Source: JALORV01 sp963754065
GTDB lineage: Bacteria > Pseudomonadota > Gammaproteobacteria > Burkholderiales > Burkholderiaceae_F
Reading direction: 5' to 3'
Length of the DNA stretch: 64,000 bases
Assembly: GCA_963754065.1 (NCBI GenBank)
Contig: CAVWFH010000005.1
Coordinates: forward strand, 1 to 64,000
Shown here in pieces: positions 1-9,800 of this stretch. How positions within the stretch are numbered: the first letter of the stretch is position 1; each line of letters opens with the position of its first letter. The notes beneath the pieces were generated by a model. The model did no database searches, was not told the DNA's origin, and saw only the letters and a program-made list of their open reading frames with translations. Position numbers and translations under genes: made by a program.

Positions 1-744
1 AAAGCTCACCTGCATCATGTAATTGCCGCCGCCTGCGCGGTCGAGCAGCGTGCCGAACAGCACGAACACGAAGATGAAACTCACGGACACGCCGAGCGCG
101 ATGCCGAACACGCCTTCAGTCACCATCCACATGTGCGACACGACGCGCGGCAGCGACGCACCCTTGTGCGCGATGACGTCGGGCAAATGGGGGCCTGCCA
201 TGACGTACACGAGGAAGAGCGTCGCCAGCACCGCCATCGGCAGGCCGACGGCACGGCGCGTCGCCTCCAGCAGCAGCAGCACGCCGGCGGTACCGACGAC
301 GACGTCGAGCGTGGTCGGATTGCCCGGCCGTAGCGCCAGTTCGCCGTAGAAGATGATCAGGTACAGCGCCGTCAATGCTCCGGCAACGGCCATGATCCAG
401 TCCTGCCACGGCACGTAGTCTCGCGGGGACCGCTTGAAGGCCGGGAACGCAAGGAAGGCGAGGAACAGCCCGATCGCGAGATGGATCGAGCGCGCCTCGG
501 TGTCGTTGAAGACTCCGAAGCGAAGCGCGAACGGCAGGGGGGAGGCGTACCAGAGCTGGAATGCGACCCAGACCAGGCCGACCACCATCATCACGGTGCC
601 GGCCACGCCGACCGTCGAACGTCCGCCGAGGTCAGCGTCCTTGACGAGTTGCTGGACGTCCGTGTCGCCCAGCTGCATTTCGGCGGTCGGGGCGAGTTCT
701 TCTTCCAGCTTGATGAGTTCGTCTTCGAGCTTCTTGTTGTCCAC
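1..744 (-). CDS. TRAP transporter fused permease (4TM/12TM), 3' part cut by window edge
   Basis: Membrane permease of a TAXI-type TRAP transporter, which would move an organic acid or amino acid inward using an ion gradient. Only the first ~248 residues are in the window; the rest lies beyond base 1. A charged N-terminus (DNKKLEDELIKLEEEL) is followed by successive hydrophobic segments (TVGVAGTVMMVVGLVWVAF, IHLAIGLFLAFLAFPAF, VVGTAGVLLLLEATRRAVG), matching the fused small/large subunit family. The start is GTG at 744, chosen because GAGGGG lies nine bases upstream. It follows the TAXI binding-protein gene on the same strand, separated by a terminator-like hairpin. The family call is firm; the substrate cannot be read from sequence. 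Confidence 0.85.
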   Translation of the reverse strand, partial: MDNKKLEDELIKLEEELAPTAEMQLGDTDVQQLVKDADLGGRSTVGVAGTVMMVVGLVWVAFQLWYASPLPFALRFGVFNDTEARSIHLAIGLFLAFLAFPAFKRSPRDYVPWQDWIMAVAGALTALYLIIFYGELALRPGNPTTLDVVVGTAGVLLLLEATRRAVGLPMAVLATLFLVYVMAGPHLPDVIAHKGASLPRVVSHMWMVTEGVFGIALGVSVSFIFVFVLFGTLLDRAGGGNYMMQVSF

Positions 745-756
745 GCGCGTCCCCTC

Positions 757-786
757 AAAAGAAAACGGGCGGCCGAGGCCGCCCGT
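757..786 (-). terminator. Hairpin plus T-rich tail between TAXI binding protein and permease
   Basis: A perfect 10-bp inverted repeat (ACGGGCGGCC / GGCCGCCCGT, 2-nt loop) is followed on the minus strand by TTTTCTTTTG. It probably ends most transcripts after the binding-protein gene and lets a fraction read through into the permease, as expected when binding protein is needed in excess. Confidence 0.65.
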
Positions 787-836
787 CGAACTTTACGCGC
801 CCCCCGAGCCGATGGCGCATCGGCCCGCGCGGGTGC

Positions 837-1826
837 TTACTTGATCCAGCCCTTCTCCTTGTAGTAACGCGCGGCGCCTTCGTGCAGCGGCGCCGACAGG
901 CCGTTCTTGATCATGTCTTCCGGCTTCAGGTTGGCCAGCGCGGGATGCAGCTTCTTGAACTCGTCGAGGTTGTCGAAGACCGCCTTGGTCACGGCATAGA
1001 CCACATCGGCGGGAACCTTGGCCGAGCTGACTACCGTCGCCTGCACGCCGTAGGTCGTGGTCGGATTCGGATTGTTCGGATACATGCCGCCCGGAATCGT
1101 CGCGATGGCGTAGTACGGCTTGTCCTTGACCAGCGCGGTCACGGCCGGGCCGGTCAGCGAGATCAGCTTCGCGCCGCAGATCGTGGTCGGGTCCTGGATG
1201 TTGGCCGATGGATGGCCCACGGCGTAGAAGAAACCGTCGATCTTGCCGTCGCACAGTGCCGGGCCATGCTCGTCCGGACGCAGTTCGGAAGCGAGGCTGA
1301 AGTCGCTCATCTTCCAGTTCATCGCCGCCAGCAGTTCATTCATCGACGCCAGCGTGCCCGAGCCCGGGTTGCCGACGTTGAAGCGCTTGCCCTTGAAGTC
1401 CTCGAACTTGGTGATGTTCGCTTCCTTGCGCGCAACGACGGTGAAGGGCTCGGGATGCAGCGCAAACACCGCGCGCAGGTCGCCCATCGCGCCGTCCTTC
1501 TGGAACTGCGCCATGCCCTTGGTTGCGTTGAACTGGACGTCCGACTGCGCGACTCCAAATTCGATCTCGCTCGACTTCAACAGGTTGACGTTGGCCACCG
1601 AACCACCGGTCGACTCCACCGAGCAGCGCAGGCCGTGCTTGGCACGATCGCGGTTGACGAGGCGGCAGATCGCGCCGCCGGCGGGGTAGTAGACGCCGGT
1701 CACGCCACCGGTGCCGATCGTGATGAATTTTTGCGGCTGCTGCGCGCTGACGCTGCCCGGCGCGGCGGCCATGGCCACGAAGGCCGATGCGAACGCGGCC
1801 GCGCACATTGAAATCCTGAAGTTCAT
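837..1826 (-). CDS. TAXI family TRAP transporter solute-binding protein
   Basis: Periplasmic substrate-capture subunit of the TRAP transporter, 329 residues. Residues 1-27 form a signal peptide (NFRISMCAAAFASAFVAMAA, cleavage after SVSA). The mature start ITIGTGGVTGVYYPAGGAIC and the downstream GNPGSGT stretch are typical of the TAXI (TRAP-associated extracytoplasmic immunogenic) family. The ATG at 1826 is preceded by AGGAGA at good spacing; longer in-frame extensions lack this and would hide the signal peptide. The gene lies 98 bases downstream of the aminotransferase gene and upstream of the permease. TAXI systems are often linked to glutamate or dicarboxylates, but the ligand here is unknown. 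Confidence 0.93.
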   Translation of the reverse strand: MNFRISMCAAAFASAFVAMAAAPGSVSAQQPQKFITIGTGGVTGVYYPAGGAICRLVNRDRAKHGLRCSVESTGGSVANVNLLKSSEIEFGVAQSDVQFNATKGMAQFQKDGAMGDLRAVFALHPEPFTVVARKEANITKFEDFKGKRFNVGNPGSGTLASMNELLAAMNWKMSDFSLASELRPDEHGPALCDGKIDGFFYAVGHPSANIQDPTTICGAKLISLTGPAVTALVKDKPYYAIATIPGGMYPNNPNPTTTYGVQATVVSSAKVPADVVYAVTKAVFDNLDEFKKLHPALANLKPEDMIKNGLSAPLHEGAARYYKEKGWIK

Positions 1827-1924
1827 TGGGAAAGTCTCCTGTTGCCCCGCGGGGAGTCGCACCTTAGCGCCCGCCGGCCGGCGGCGCAAGGCGGCACGAC
1901 CCAGCCCCCGGGGAAGGCAGGCGG

Positions 1925-3265
1925 CTATCGAATGGCGGCGACGGCCGTATCGACCGCCTCGACCAGGCGCTCGACCAGCAGGTCCAGTTCGCCGTCGTCG
2001 ATGGTGAACGGCGGCGCCAGCAGGATATGGTCTCCCCGCGCCCCGTCGATGGTGCCGCCCATCGGATAGCACATCAGGCCCAGGTCCAGCGCCGTGCGCT
2101 TGATGCGCGCATGCAGTTTCAGCGCGGGATCGAAAGGCGCGCGCGTGGTGCGGTCCTGTACGAGTTCGATCGCCTGGAACAGTCCCCGCCCTCTTACGTC
2201 GCCGACGTACGGGTGGTAACGGAACGCTTCGTCGAGCTCGTCACGCAGTCGCGCGCCTTGCTGTGCGCAGCGCCGAACCAGATCGTCACGCACCAGCACG
2301 CGCTGCACGGCCAGCGCGGCGGCGCAGGCGACCGGATGGCCAATGTAGGTGTGCCCGTGCTGGAAGAACCCGCTGCCGGCAGCAATCGCGTCGATCACGC
2401 GACCGCCGATCAGCACGGCTCCGACCGGTTGATAGCCCCCGCCCAGGCCCTTCGCGATCGCCATCAGGTCGGGCGCAACGCCCTCCTGCGCGCAGGCATG
2501 CAGCGTTCCAGTGCGGCCCATGCCGCACATCACTTCGTCCAGGATCAGCAGGATGCCGTGCGCGTCGCACAGTTCGCGCACGCGCCGGAAGTAGCCGGGC
2601 GGAGGGGTCAGGCAACCGCTGGTGGCGCCGCCCACGGTCTCGGCCACGAACGCAATGACCGTGCGGCCGCCCACACGGGCAATCGTCGCTTCGAGCTCTG
2701 CAGCCAGCCGCGCGCCGTACTGCTCAGGGGTCTCTCCGTCACGCTGATCCCGATAGGAATACGTCGGTGCGACGTGCTCGACATCGATCAGCAGCGGAGC
2801 GAATTGCCGGCGGCGCCACTCGTTGCCGCCGACCGCGAGCGCACCCAGCGTGTTGCCGTGGTAACTGTTGCGCCGCGCGATGAACTTCGCACGCTGCGGC
2901 TCACCCTTCTCGACGTAATACTGGCGTGCCAGCTTGAGCGCGGCTTCCATCGCTTCCGAGCCGCCGCTGACCAGATACGTGTGCGTGATGCCGGCCGGGG
3001 CACTCGCAATCAGGGCATCAGCCAGCTCCTCCGCGACGGCCGTCGAGAAGAAGCTCGTGTGCGCATAGGCCAGCGCGTCGATCTGCGCGTGCATCGCTGC
3101 CAGCACGTCCGGATGACCATGGCCCAGGCAGGACACCGCCGCACCGCCGGACGCATCGAGGTAGCGTTTTCCGCTCGCGTCGGTGATCCAGCAGCCCTGT
3201 GCACTGACGGCCAGCGGAACCTGTCCGCGCAGCTGGCGATGCAGGATTTTCGAATCGGCGTGCAT
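1925..3265 (-). CDS. Class III (aspartate aminotransferase-fold) PLP-dependent aminotransferase
   Basis: Cytoplasmic aminotransferase of 446 residues, the usual size for the class III (omega-aminotransferase/GabT-like) family. Visible motifs are the PLP-phosphate region VSGGSEAMEAALKLAR (about 99-114), the cofactor aspartate in ILDEVMCGMGRTG (D243) and the Schiff-base lysine in AIAKGLGGGYQPVGA (K272). It probably moves an amino group from an amino acid or omega-amine to a keto acid; the exact substrate is not deducible. It lies between the FAD oxidoreductase and the TRAP genes on the same strand, suggesting a shared catabolic role. No clear ribosome-binding site precedes the ATG. Confidence 0.9.
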   Translation of the reverse strand: MHADSKILHRQLRGQVPLAVSAQGCWITDASGKRYLDASGGAAVSCLGHGHPDVLAAMHAQIDALAYAHTSFFSTAVAEELADALIASAPAGITHTYLVSGGSEAMEAALKLARQYYVEKGEPQRAKFIARRNSYHGNTLGALAVGGNEWRRRQFAPLLIDVEHVAPTYSYRDQRDGETPEQYGARLAAELEATIARVGGRTVIAFVAETVGGATSGCLTPPPGYFRRVRELCDAHGILLILDEVMCGMGRTGTLHACAQEGVAPDLMAIAKGLGGGYQPVGAVLIGGRVIDAIAAGSGFFQHGHTYIGHPVACAAALAVQRVLVRDDLVRRCAQQGARLRDELDEAFRYHPYVGDVRGRGLFQAIELVQDRTTRAPFDPALKLHARIKRTALDLGLMCYPMGGTIDGARGDHILLAPPFTIDDGELDLLVERLVEAVDTAVAAIR

Positions 3266-3353
3266 GGGTGAATGATAGGCGCGAGGGGATTGGCTGAGTT
3301 ACATCGGCAGACCTGCATCGACGCCGCTAAGCGCAGAAGCTATTGCGCGGGAA

Positions 3354-4610
3354 CTACATCGGCGGCGGCGCGAACGGCGCTACGTCGATCGTCGGCGGGC
3401 GTCCGGCGATCGCGTCGCACACCAATCGTGCACTGCCGGCCGCGAGCGTCCAGCCGAGCGCTCCCTGACCCACATTCAGATACAGGTTGGTCACGCCGCT
3501 GCGGCCGAGGATCGGGCGGCCACTGGGTGTGGCGGCCCGCAGCCCAGCCCACGAACGCAGGTCGCCGTCGACGGCGTGGTAGCCCAGCACCTCGCGGGCC
3601 GCTTCGAGCAGCGCACCGATGCGCGCGGGCGGTATCGAGGCAGCATCCCCGCCGATCTCGACGAATCCTGCAACGCGCACACGCTCGCCGAGCGGCGCGA
3701 ACACGACCTTGCGGAGCGTATCGGTGATCGAAACGCGCGGCAGCGGCGCATCGAGCGGCTTGACCGTGATCGAGTAGCCCTTCAGTGGATAGATCGGCAG
3801 GGGCACCCGCGCGCTCGCGGCCAACCCTGCCGCGTCCGCGCCGGCGGCCAGCACATAGGCATCCGCGCGCAGTGGCGCTGCCCCGTCGCCCGCGGTGATC
3901 AGCGCACGGACGCTGCCGCCTTCAACATCGAAGCGCTCGACCGTGCGATTGAACGCAAACTCCACGCCACGACCGGTCAGAAGGCGTGCGAGCTGGTCGC
4001 AGAACGCTCCGCAATCGGCCGCGGCGTCCGACGCCGTCCAGATGCCGCCGACGATGCGCTTCGCATAGGGCGCCAGCGCCGGTTCCCGCTGAACGCATTC
4101 CTCGGCGTTGAGCGCGCGCTGATCCGAACCCAGCGTCGCCTGGAAATCGACCTGTGCGCGCGCCGCGGCGAACGACGGCACGTCCGGATACAGCACCAGC
4201 TTGCCGCTGCGCGTGAACGCGCAGTCGATGCCTTCGCCTTCGATCAGCGGCTCGATGAACTCGCGCGAGAGTTCGGCCAGCCGCAGCAGCGCCGCGGTTG
4301 TCGCGCGCGCCGCGCCGGTGTTCGCGAGGCGCAGGAACGCCAGCCCCCACGACCACTGGGCCGGATCGAGCTGTGGATGAAACTTGAGCGGCGAATCGCG
4401 TGCGAGTAGCAGCGACAGCAACTTCGGCGGCACCGACGCATCGGCCAGTGGCGCGACGTACGAGTAGGACAGCTGCGCGCCGTTGCTTCGGCTGGCACCC
4501 GCAGCGGCATGGGCGCCGCGGTCGACCACGGTGACGCTGTGTCCTTCCGCCTGCAGGAAGTAAGCGGTCGTCAGACCCACGACCCCGGCGCCGATCACGC
4601 AGACATGCAT
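3354..4610 (-). CDS. FAD-dependent D-amino acid dehydrogenase-like oxidoreductase (DadA family)
   Basis: A 418-residue flavoprotein of the DAO/DadA family that oxidises an amino acid or amine and passes electrons to the respiratory chain. The N-terminus is a dinucleotide-binding fold, VIGAGVVGLTTAYFLQAEGH, followed by VVDRG (ribose-binding acid). Further matches are LKGYSITV in the middle and GRPILGRSGVTNLYLNVGQG near the end, the second FAD-contact region. The ATG at 4610 places the GxGxxG motif at residue 7, as in the family; in-frame extension upstream has no family-like sequence. Its placement 89 bases ahead of the aminotransferase fits amino-acid breakdown. Confident of family, not of substrate. 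Confidence 0.88.
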   Translation of the reverse strand: MHVCVIGAGVVGLTTAYFLQAEGHSVTVVDRGAHAAAGASRSNGAQLSYSYVAPLADASVPPKLLSLLLARDSPLKFHPQLDPAQWSWGLAFLRLANTGAARATTAALLRLAELSREFIEPLIEGEGIDCAFTRSGKLVLYPDVPSFAAARAQVDFQATLGSDQRALNAEECVQREPALAPYAKRIVGGIWTASDAAADCGAFCDQLARLLTGRGVEFAFNRTVERFDVEGGSVRALITAGDGAAPLRADAYVLAAGADAAGLAASARVPLPIYPLKGYSITVKPLDAPLPRVSITDTLRKVVFAPLGERVRVAGFVEIGGDAASIPPARIGALLEAAREVLGYHAVDGDLRSWAGLRAATPSGRPILGRSGVTNLYLNVGQGALGWTLAAGSARLVCDAIAGRPPTIDVAPFAPPPM

Positions 4611-4959
4611 GGCCCGCAGTCTAGCGACTGGTGAGTGGCTCAAAGGATTCAACCGCACCCAGCAACTGCACCGCCACATCGGACTGGCCACGGCGCCAGA
4701 ACAGATACATCCATTCCTCGAGAAAGTAGTTGCGGCTGCGGCGCATGACCGGCAGCGCGCAGGCAAGCGGCCTGCGACTTCGTGGAAGGGTCGATCCGAG
4801 CACCGGACACCGGCTCCGCCTCGGGCGCGGCGGATTAAGGACGTTTAAGGCTCGGTTTCAGGTTGCAAAAGGACTGAAACGCCATCGGACGCGCAGAGTC
4901 ACGCCATCGACGACGCAGCCGCGCTCGCCGCCCGATAGACCGACCCAGAGGAGCCTCAC
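4611..4959. other. Intergenic region with no recognisable gene
   Basis: About 350 bases between the divergently read dehydrogenase and the small membrane-protein gene. It should hold both promoters. I see no convincing coding frame, repeat or operator. Confidence 0.4.
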
Positions 4960-5127
4960 ATGAACCGCGAACCCCAACCGACCTCGAAACTGATGCGCGC
5001 AGTCTTTGCAGTCGCTTCGCTGCTCGTCAGCATCCTGGTCGTCGGCTCGATGACGAGCCTGGCCGACCACTACAACGCCGAGTCGCAACTGGCAAGCACT
5101 CAGCGCGCTGTCATCGCACAGCGCTGA
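4960..5127 (+). CDS. Small single-TM membrane protein (55 aa), unknown function
   Basis: Unrecognised short gene. It encodes 55 residues with a basic N-terminus (TSKLMR), one hydrophobic segment (AVFAVASLLVSILVVGSM, about 14-31) and a polar tail ending VIAQR. GAGGAG lies seven bases before the ATG, and a terminator-like hairpin follows 22 bases after the stop, which together make a real gene likely. The segment could also serve as an uncleaved signal anchor. Convergent with the repeat-protein gene. Confidence 0.55.
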   Translation: MNREPQPTSKLMRAVFAVASLLVSILVVGSMTSLADHYNAESQLASTQRAVIAQR

Positions 5128-5149
5128 ATGCGGCAAAGCTCGAGTCAGA

Positions 5150-5182
5150 CAGAGGGCGCCGCAAGGCACCCTCTGTTCTCTT
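5150..5182 (+). terminator. Probable rho-independent terminator
   Basis: An 11-bp stem with one mismatch (CAGAGGGCGCC / GGCACCCTCTG) closed by a GCAA tetraloop and followed by TTCTCTT on the plus strand. It lies between two convergent genes, so it serves the upstream 55-residue gene; on the minus strand it lacks a T-tract. Confidence 0.6.
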
Positions 5183-5189
5183 GTGGAGG

Positions 5190-6071
5190 CTACTGCGCCG
5201 GCGGCGTGGTCGTCACGATGCGGTTCGTCGTGCCGTCGGCATTGCGGCTGCGGTCGACCCACGTCGTTCCTCCACGCGGTCCGGTGGTGAGCGAGTCGAC
5301 GGCGCCGTCGGCACCGCGCGAGCGATCGACTGTCGTCACTCCACCCTTCGGACCGGTGACGGTCTTGTCGATCAGCCCCTCCGGGCCGCGATAGCGATCC
5401 ACGGCCGTCGTGCCGCCTTGCGATCCGATCCGCACCGTGTCGATGACGCCGTCCGCGCCCCGACTGCGGTCGAAAGTCGTGGCGCCCTTCGGACCGGTCA
5501 CGGTCGAATCGATCACGCCATCGGCACCGCGAACACGGTCGACCGTGGCGGACTGGCCGTTCGGACCGGTGAGCGTTTTGTCGACGAGACCGTCGGCACC
5601 TCGGCTGCGGTCCACGGTGCTGACGCCTCCGTTGGGACCGGTCACGGTCCTGTCGACCAGTCCGTCGGCGCCACGCGTCCGGTCGGTCGTCGTGGTGCGA
5701 CCCTGCGGCCCGGTGACTGTCTTGTCGACCAGGCCATCGCTTCCCCGAGAGCGATCCACCGTGCTGACACCGCCCTTGGGCCCGGTAATGCGCGCATCGG
5801 TCGTGCCGCTGCCATCGCGGTAGCGATCGACCGATGTCGTGCCACCGTGCCGGCCGGTGCGCACTGCATCGGTCGCACCGTCGGTGCCACGGCTGCGCTG
5901 CACGCTGGTGGTCCCGGCGGCGTGATGACCTCCGACCGACTGCCGGTACGCGCCCCGCTCACGTGCATCGCTTGCGCTCGCCGCCAGCGCCAGCGTTGCC
6001 GCGACCGCGAGCACCATGACACGAAAGTCCAGCAATGGCTCGATCGTCTGCAGTGTCTTCGAGTTCTTCAT
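5190..6071 (-). CDS. Secreted protein built of ten 24-residue tandem repeats, unknown function
   Basis: Protein of 293 residues. The N-terminus has a signal peptide (RVMVLAVAATLALAASASDA). From residue ~53 to the end it consists of ten copies of a 24-residue unit (one is 23) with consensus GVSTVDRSRGADGLVDKTV plus TGPKG. The invariant parts are the DR.RG.DG..D core and the TGP.G linker. Regular Gly/Asp/Thr spacing suggests a repetitive beta structure or a cation-binding surface, exported to the periplasm or outside. I do not recognise the family. It stands alone, convergent with the small membrane-protein gene; both strands are open here because of codon periodicity, but only this frame gives a signal peptide and a regular repeat. 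Confidence 0.75.
   Translation of the reverse strand: MKNSKTLQTIEPLLDFRVMVLAVAATLALAASASDARERGAYRQSVGGHHAAGTTSVQRSRGTDGATDAVRTGRHGGTTSVDRYRDGSGTTDARITGPKGGVSTVDRSRGSDGLVDKTVTGPQGRTTTTDRTRGADGLVDRTVTGPNGGVSTVDRSRGADGLVDKTLTGPNGQSATVDRVRGADGVIDSTVTGPKGATTFDRSRGADGVIDTVRIGSQGGTTAVDRYRGPEGLIDKTVTGPKGGVTTVDRSRGADGAVDSLTTGPRGGTTWVDRSRNADGTTNRIVTTTPPAQ
5199..5915 (-). repeat. 72-bp coding tandem repeat, ten copies
   Basis: DNA counterpart of the 24-residue protein repeats. Copies keep the reading frame and vary mostly at third positions and at a few residues, so the array is old and under protein-level selection. One copy is a single codon shorter, near the seventh unit. Confidence 0.85.
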
Positions 6072-6230
6072 CGTTCGCCCCTCGTCGGTGGTCGAGGTGC
6101 CGCACGATGCGGCCGTCCTCGCGATCAGTGAACGGCAGCGTAGGGGCGCAGGCCGACCGATGTCAGTTTCGCAACTGCGACCGGTGTAACCAGGTGTAAG
6201 GAGGCCGACCGACGGCCGGCAATGTGGACG

Positions 6231-6737
6231 CTACCGCCGTGCCAGCGCGGCACACAGGACGAGGGTCAGCACCAGGAAGCCGGTGAGCGACCATCCGGCG
6301 AGCGAGATTCCCAACAGCACGGTGCTCGCATCGGCGCAGTCGCCGCTGCCTTGAAAGACTCGCGGCAGGATCTGCGTGAGCGGGAAATTCTCCAGCATCG
6401 CATTCAGCCCCGGGCCACAGGCAAGCGACTCCGGCGCCTGGATCAGCCGTACGTGCCAGGCGGCAATGCCGGCACCGACCAGCGCCAGCACGATGCCGGC
6501 GGCGCCGAATGCACGCGCGGAAGATCGCGGTGCGCGCCACGCCGCCAGCAGCGCACAGATCGCCAGCAGAAAGTACGCGACGCGCTGGAAGATGCACAGC
6601 GGACACGGATTCATGCCGACGACGTGCTGCATGAAGAGCGCCGCACCGATCAGCCCCAGCGCCGCGACCGCCACCGCCAGATAGATCCAGCGTGCGCCGA
6701 TCGCGTCGAGTCGCGCACGGATCGCCTCGGCGCTCAC
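6231..6737 (-). CDS. Disulfide bond formation protein B family (DsbB-like)
   Basis: Inner-membrane quinone reductase that re-oxidises DsbA-type thiol oxidases in the periplasm. The protein has 168 residues from the chosen start and four hydrophobic segments. The first redox pair is CPLC in NPCPLCIFQRVAYF; the second loop has Cys in LACGPGLNAML and in GSGDCADAS, as in DsbB. The start is GTG at 6737 because GGAGG lies eight bases upstream; a GTG 12 codons earlier lacks such a site. It follows cusA on the same strand by 67 bases and may be co-transcribed; copper stress damages periplasmic thiols, which would make the link sensible (inference). Confidence 0.88.
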   Translation of the reverse strand: MSAEAIRARLDAIGARWIYLAVAVAALGLIGAALFMQHVVGMNPCPLCIFQRVAYFLLAICALLAAWRAPRSSARAFGAAGIVLALVGAGIAAWHVRLIQAPESLACGPGLNAMLENFPLTQILPRVFQGSGDCADASTVLLGISLAGWSLTGFLVLTLVLCAALARR

Positions 6738-6804
6738 CGGAAGTTCCTCCGTCCGAACGCCACTCCCGCGCACGACGCGCTCGGCCTCGCCTGCTTCTTT
6801 GTCC

Positions 6805-9800
6805 TCATGCGACGGATGGTACCGGCCCCGCGAGCCGGTCGATCTCGCGCGACTTGACCAGCATGTAGATCGCTGGAATGACGATCAGCGTCAGGATGGT
6901 GGAGGAGACCATGCCGCCGACCATCGGCGCGGCGATGCGCCGCATCACCTCGCTGCCGGTGCCGTCGATCCACATGATCGGTACCAGTGCGGCGATGGTC
7001 GTCACCACCGTCATCACCTTGGGGCGCACGCGCTCGACGGCCCCGGCGGTGACCGCCCCGTGCAGTTCCGCGAGGCTCGGACGCCGTCCCGCGGCGCGGC
7101 ACTGCTCCTTGACTTCTTCCCAGGCGTGATTCAGGTAGACGATCATCACGACCCCCGTTTCGGCGGCGACACCGGCCAATGCGATGAAGCCGACCGCCAC
7201 TGCGACGCTCATGTTGTAGCCGAGCGCCCACAGGAACCAGATGCCGCCCACCAGCGAGAAGGGCACCGACAGCATCACGATCAGCGTGTCGCTGGCGCGC
7301 TTCAAACTCAGGAACAGCAGCACGAAAATGATCACGAGCGTCAGCGGCACGACCAGCTTCAGCTTGTCGACGGCGCGATCGAGATACTCGAATTGCCCGC
7401 TCCAGGTGATGTACATGCCCGGCGGAAAGTCGACGTTCTCGCGCACGGCCTGCTGCGCCGCCTTCACGTAGCCGCCGATGTCGCGGTCACGGATGTCGAC
7501 ATAAATGTAGGCCGACAGCAGCGCATTCTCGGTGCGGATCACCGGCGGACCCTGCGCGATGCGGACGGCCGCGACCTGGCCCAGCGGCACCATGCGTGCC
7601 GGCTTGCCCATCTCGCTCTCGATCGGCACCAGCACTTCGCGCTCGATCGCCTGCGGATCGGAGCGGGCATCGCGCGGGTAGCGCACGATGACGCCGAAGC
7701 GCGCGCGTCCCTCGACCGTGGTGGTCAGCACCTCGCCGCCGAGCGCGGTTGCAACGACGTCCTGCAGATCGCCGACATTCACGCCGAGCCGCGCCAGCGC
7801 CTCGCGATCGGGCTCGATGTCGAGGTAGTAGCCTCCGACAAGCCGCTCCGCGTACGCGCTCGCAGTGCCCGGCACGGATTTGACGGCACTCTCGATCGCG
7901 CGCGCAACGCGTTCCATCTCGGCCAGGTTGGAGCCGAATACCTTGATGCCGACCGGCGTACGGATACCCGTCGACAGCATGTCGATGCGCGCGCGGATCG
8001 GCATCGTCCACGAGTTGGCTACCCCCGGGAACTGCAACGCCTTGTCCATCTCGGCAGTCAGCTTCTCGAGCGTCATGCCGGGCCGCCACTGCGACTCCGG
8101 CTTCAGGTTGATCACGGTCTCGAACATCTCCAGGGGCGCAGGATCCGTCGCCGTCGCAGCGCGGCCGGCCTTGCCGATCACCGAATCGACCTCAGGGAAG
8201 CTCTTGATGATCTTGTTCTGCAGTTGCACCAGCTCGGTCGCCTTCGTGACTGACATGCCGGGCAGCGAGGTCGGCATGTAGAAGATCGTGCCTTCGTTGA
8301 GCGTCGGCATGAACTCGGCGCCGAGGCGCGACGCAGGCCACCAGGTCGCGAGCATGGCCAGGCCCGCCAGCGCGACGGTGGCCCAGCGCCAGTGGAGCAC
8401 CCAGCGGATCAGCGGACGATAGGCGGCGATCAGCCACCGGTTCAGCGGGTTCTTTGCTTCTGGAAGGATGTGGCCGCGGATCATCCAGACCATCAGCATC
8501 GGCAGCAGCGTGACCGACAGCAGCGCGCCGCCCAGCATCGCGAAGGTCTTCGTGTAGGCGAGCGGCGCGAAGAGCCGCCCCTCCTGTGCCTCGAGCGTGA
8601 AAACCGGCAGGAAGCTCACCGCGATGATCAGCAGCGAGAAGAAGAGCGGCGGCCCGACCTCTTTGGCTGCGTCAACGATGATGGCGCGCCGGGTCGCGTC
8701 GTCAGCGTCAGCTCCGCCGCGCCGCTCCAGCCGCTTGTGCGCGTTTTCCACCATCACGACGCCGGCATCGATCATCTCGCCGATCGCGATCGCGATGCCA
8801 CCGAGGCTCATGATGTTCGAGTTGATGCCGAGCATGCGCATGCAGATGAACGAGAACAGCACGCCCAGCGGCAGCAGCGCGATGACGACGATGGAGCTGC
8901 GCAGGTGCATCAGGAACAGCGTGCACACCAGCGCGACGATGATCGACTCCTGCAGCAGCGTGTCGGTCAGCGTATCGATCGCCCGCTCAATCAGCTCCGA
9001 ACGGTCGTAGACCGTGACGATCTCCACACCTTCGGGCAGGCCCGGTTTCAGTTCCTCGATGCGCTGCTTCACGCCCTCGATCACGCGCAAGGCGTTTTCG
9101 CCGTGGCGCGCGACGACGATGCCAGAGACAACCTCGCCCTCGCCGTTGAGTTCGGCCACGCCGCGCCGCTCGTCGGGGCCGAGCTCGACGCGCGCGACGT
9201 CGCGGATGCGCACCGGCGTGCCACCGGCCGAACGCAGCACCAGGTTCTCGATATCCTCGACGCCGCGCAGGTAACCCCGGCCGCGCACCATGTACTCGGT
9301 CTCGGCCATTTCGACGACGCGGCCGCCGACATCGCGGTTCGATCCCTTGATGACTTCGCTGACCCGTTCGAGCGGGATGCCGTAGGCGCGCAGCCGCGCC
9401 GGATCGACCACCACCTGGTACTGCTGCACGAAGCCGCCGATCGAGGCGACCTCGGCCACGCCCGGCGCCTTGGTGATCTGGTAGCGCAGGTACCAGTCCT
9501 GCAGCGTGCGCAGTTCGGCGAGCGTGCGGTTCTTGGCCAGCACGACGTACTGGTAGACCCAGCCGACGCCGGTGGCGTCCGGCCCGAGCTGAGGCGTGAT
9601 GCCTGGCGGCAGCCTCTGGCTTGCGACGCTCAGGTACTCGAGCACGCGCGAGCGCGCCCAGTACAGGTCCGTGCCGTCGTCGAAGATGATGTAGACGAAC
9701 GACGCGCCGAAGAAGGAGAAGCCGCGCACGACCTTCGCATGCGGCACCGACAACAGCGCGGTAGTCAGCGGATAGGTGACCTGGTCCTCGACCACCTGCG

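Noticed and set aside
2027..3271. 414-codon plus-strand frame opposite the aminotransferase
   Set aside because: No motif and antisense to a complete PLP enzyme with all cofactor residues.
5199..5915. Regular 72-bp repeats that could look like a CRISPR or minisatellite
   Set aside because: No short identical repeat with unique spacers; units are contiguous, in frame and diverged at codon third positions, so coding.
5181..6131. A 316-codon plus-strand frame through the repeat-protein gene
   Set aside because: The minus-strand frame gives a signal peptide and a perfect protein repeat; the plus frame is a by-product of the 72-bp period.
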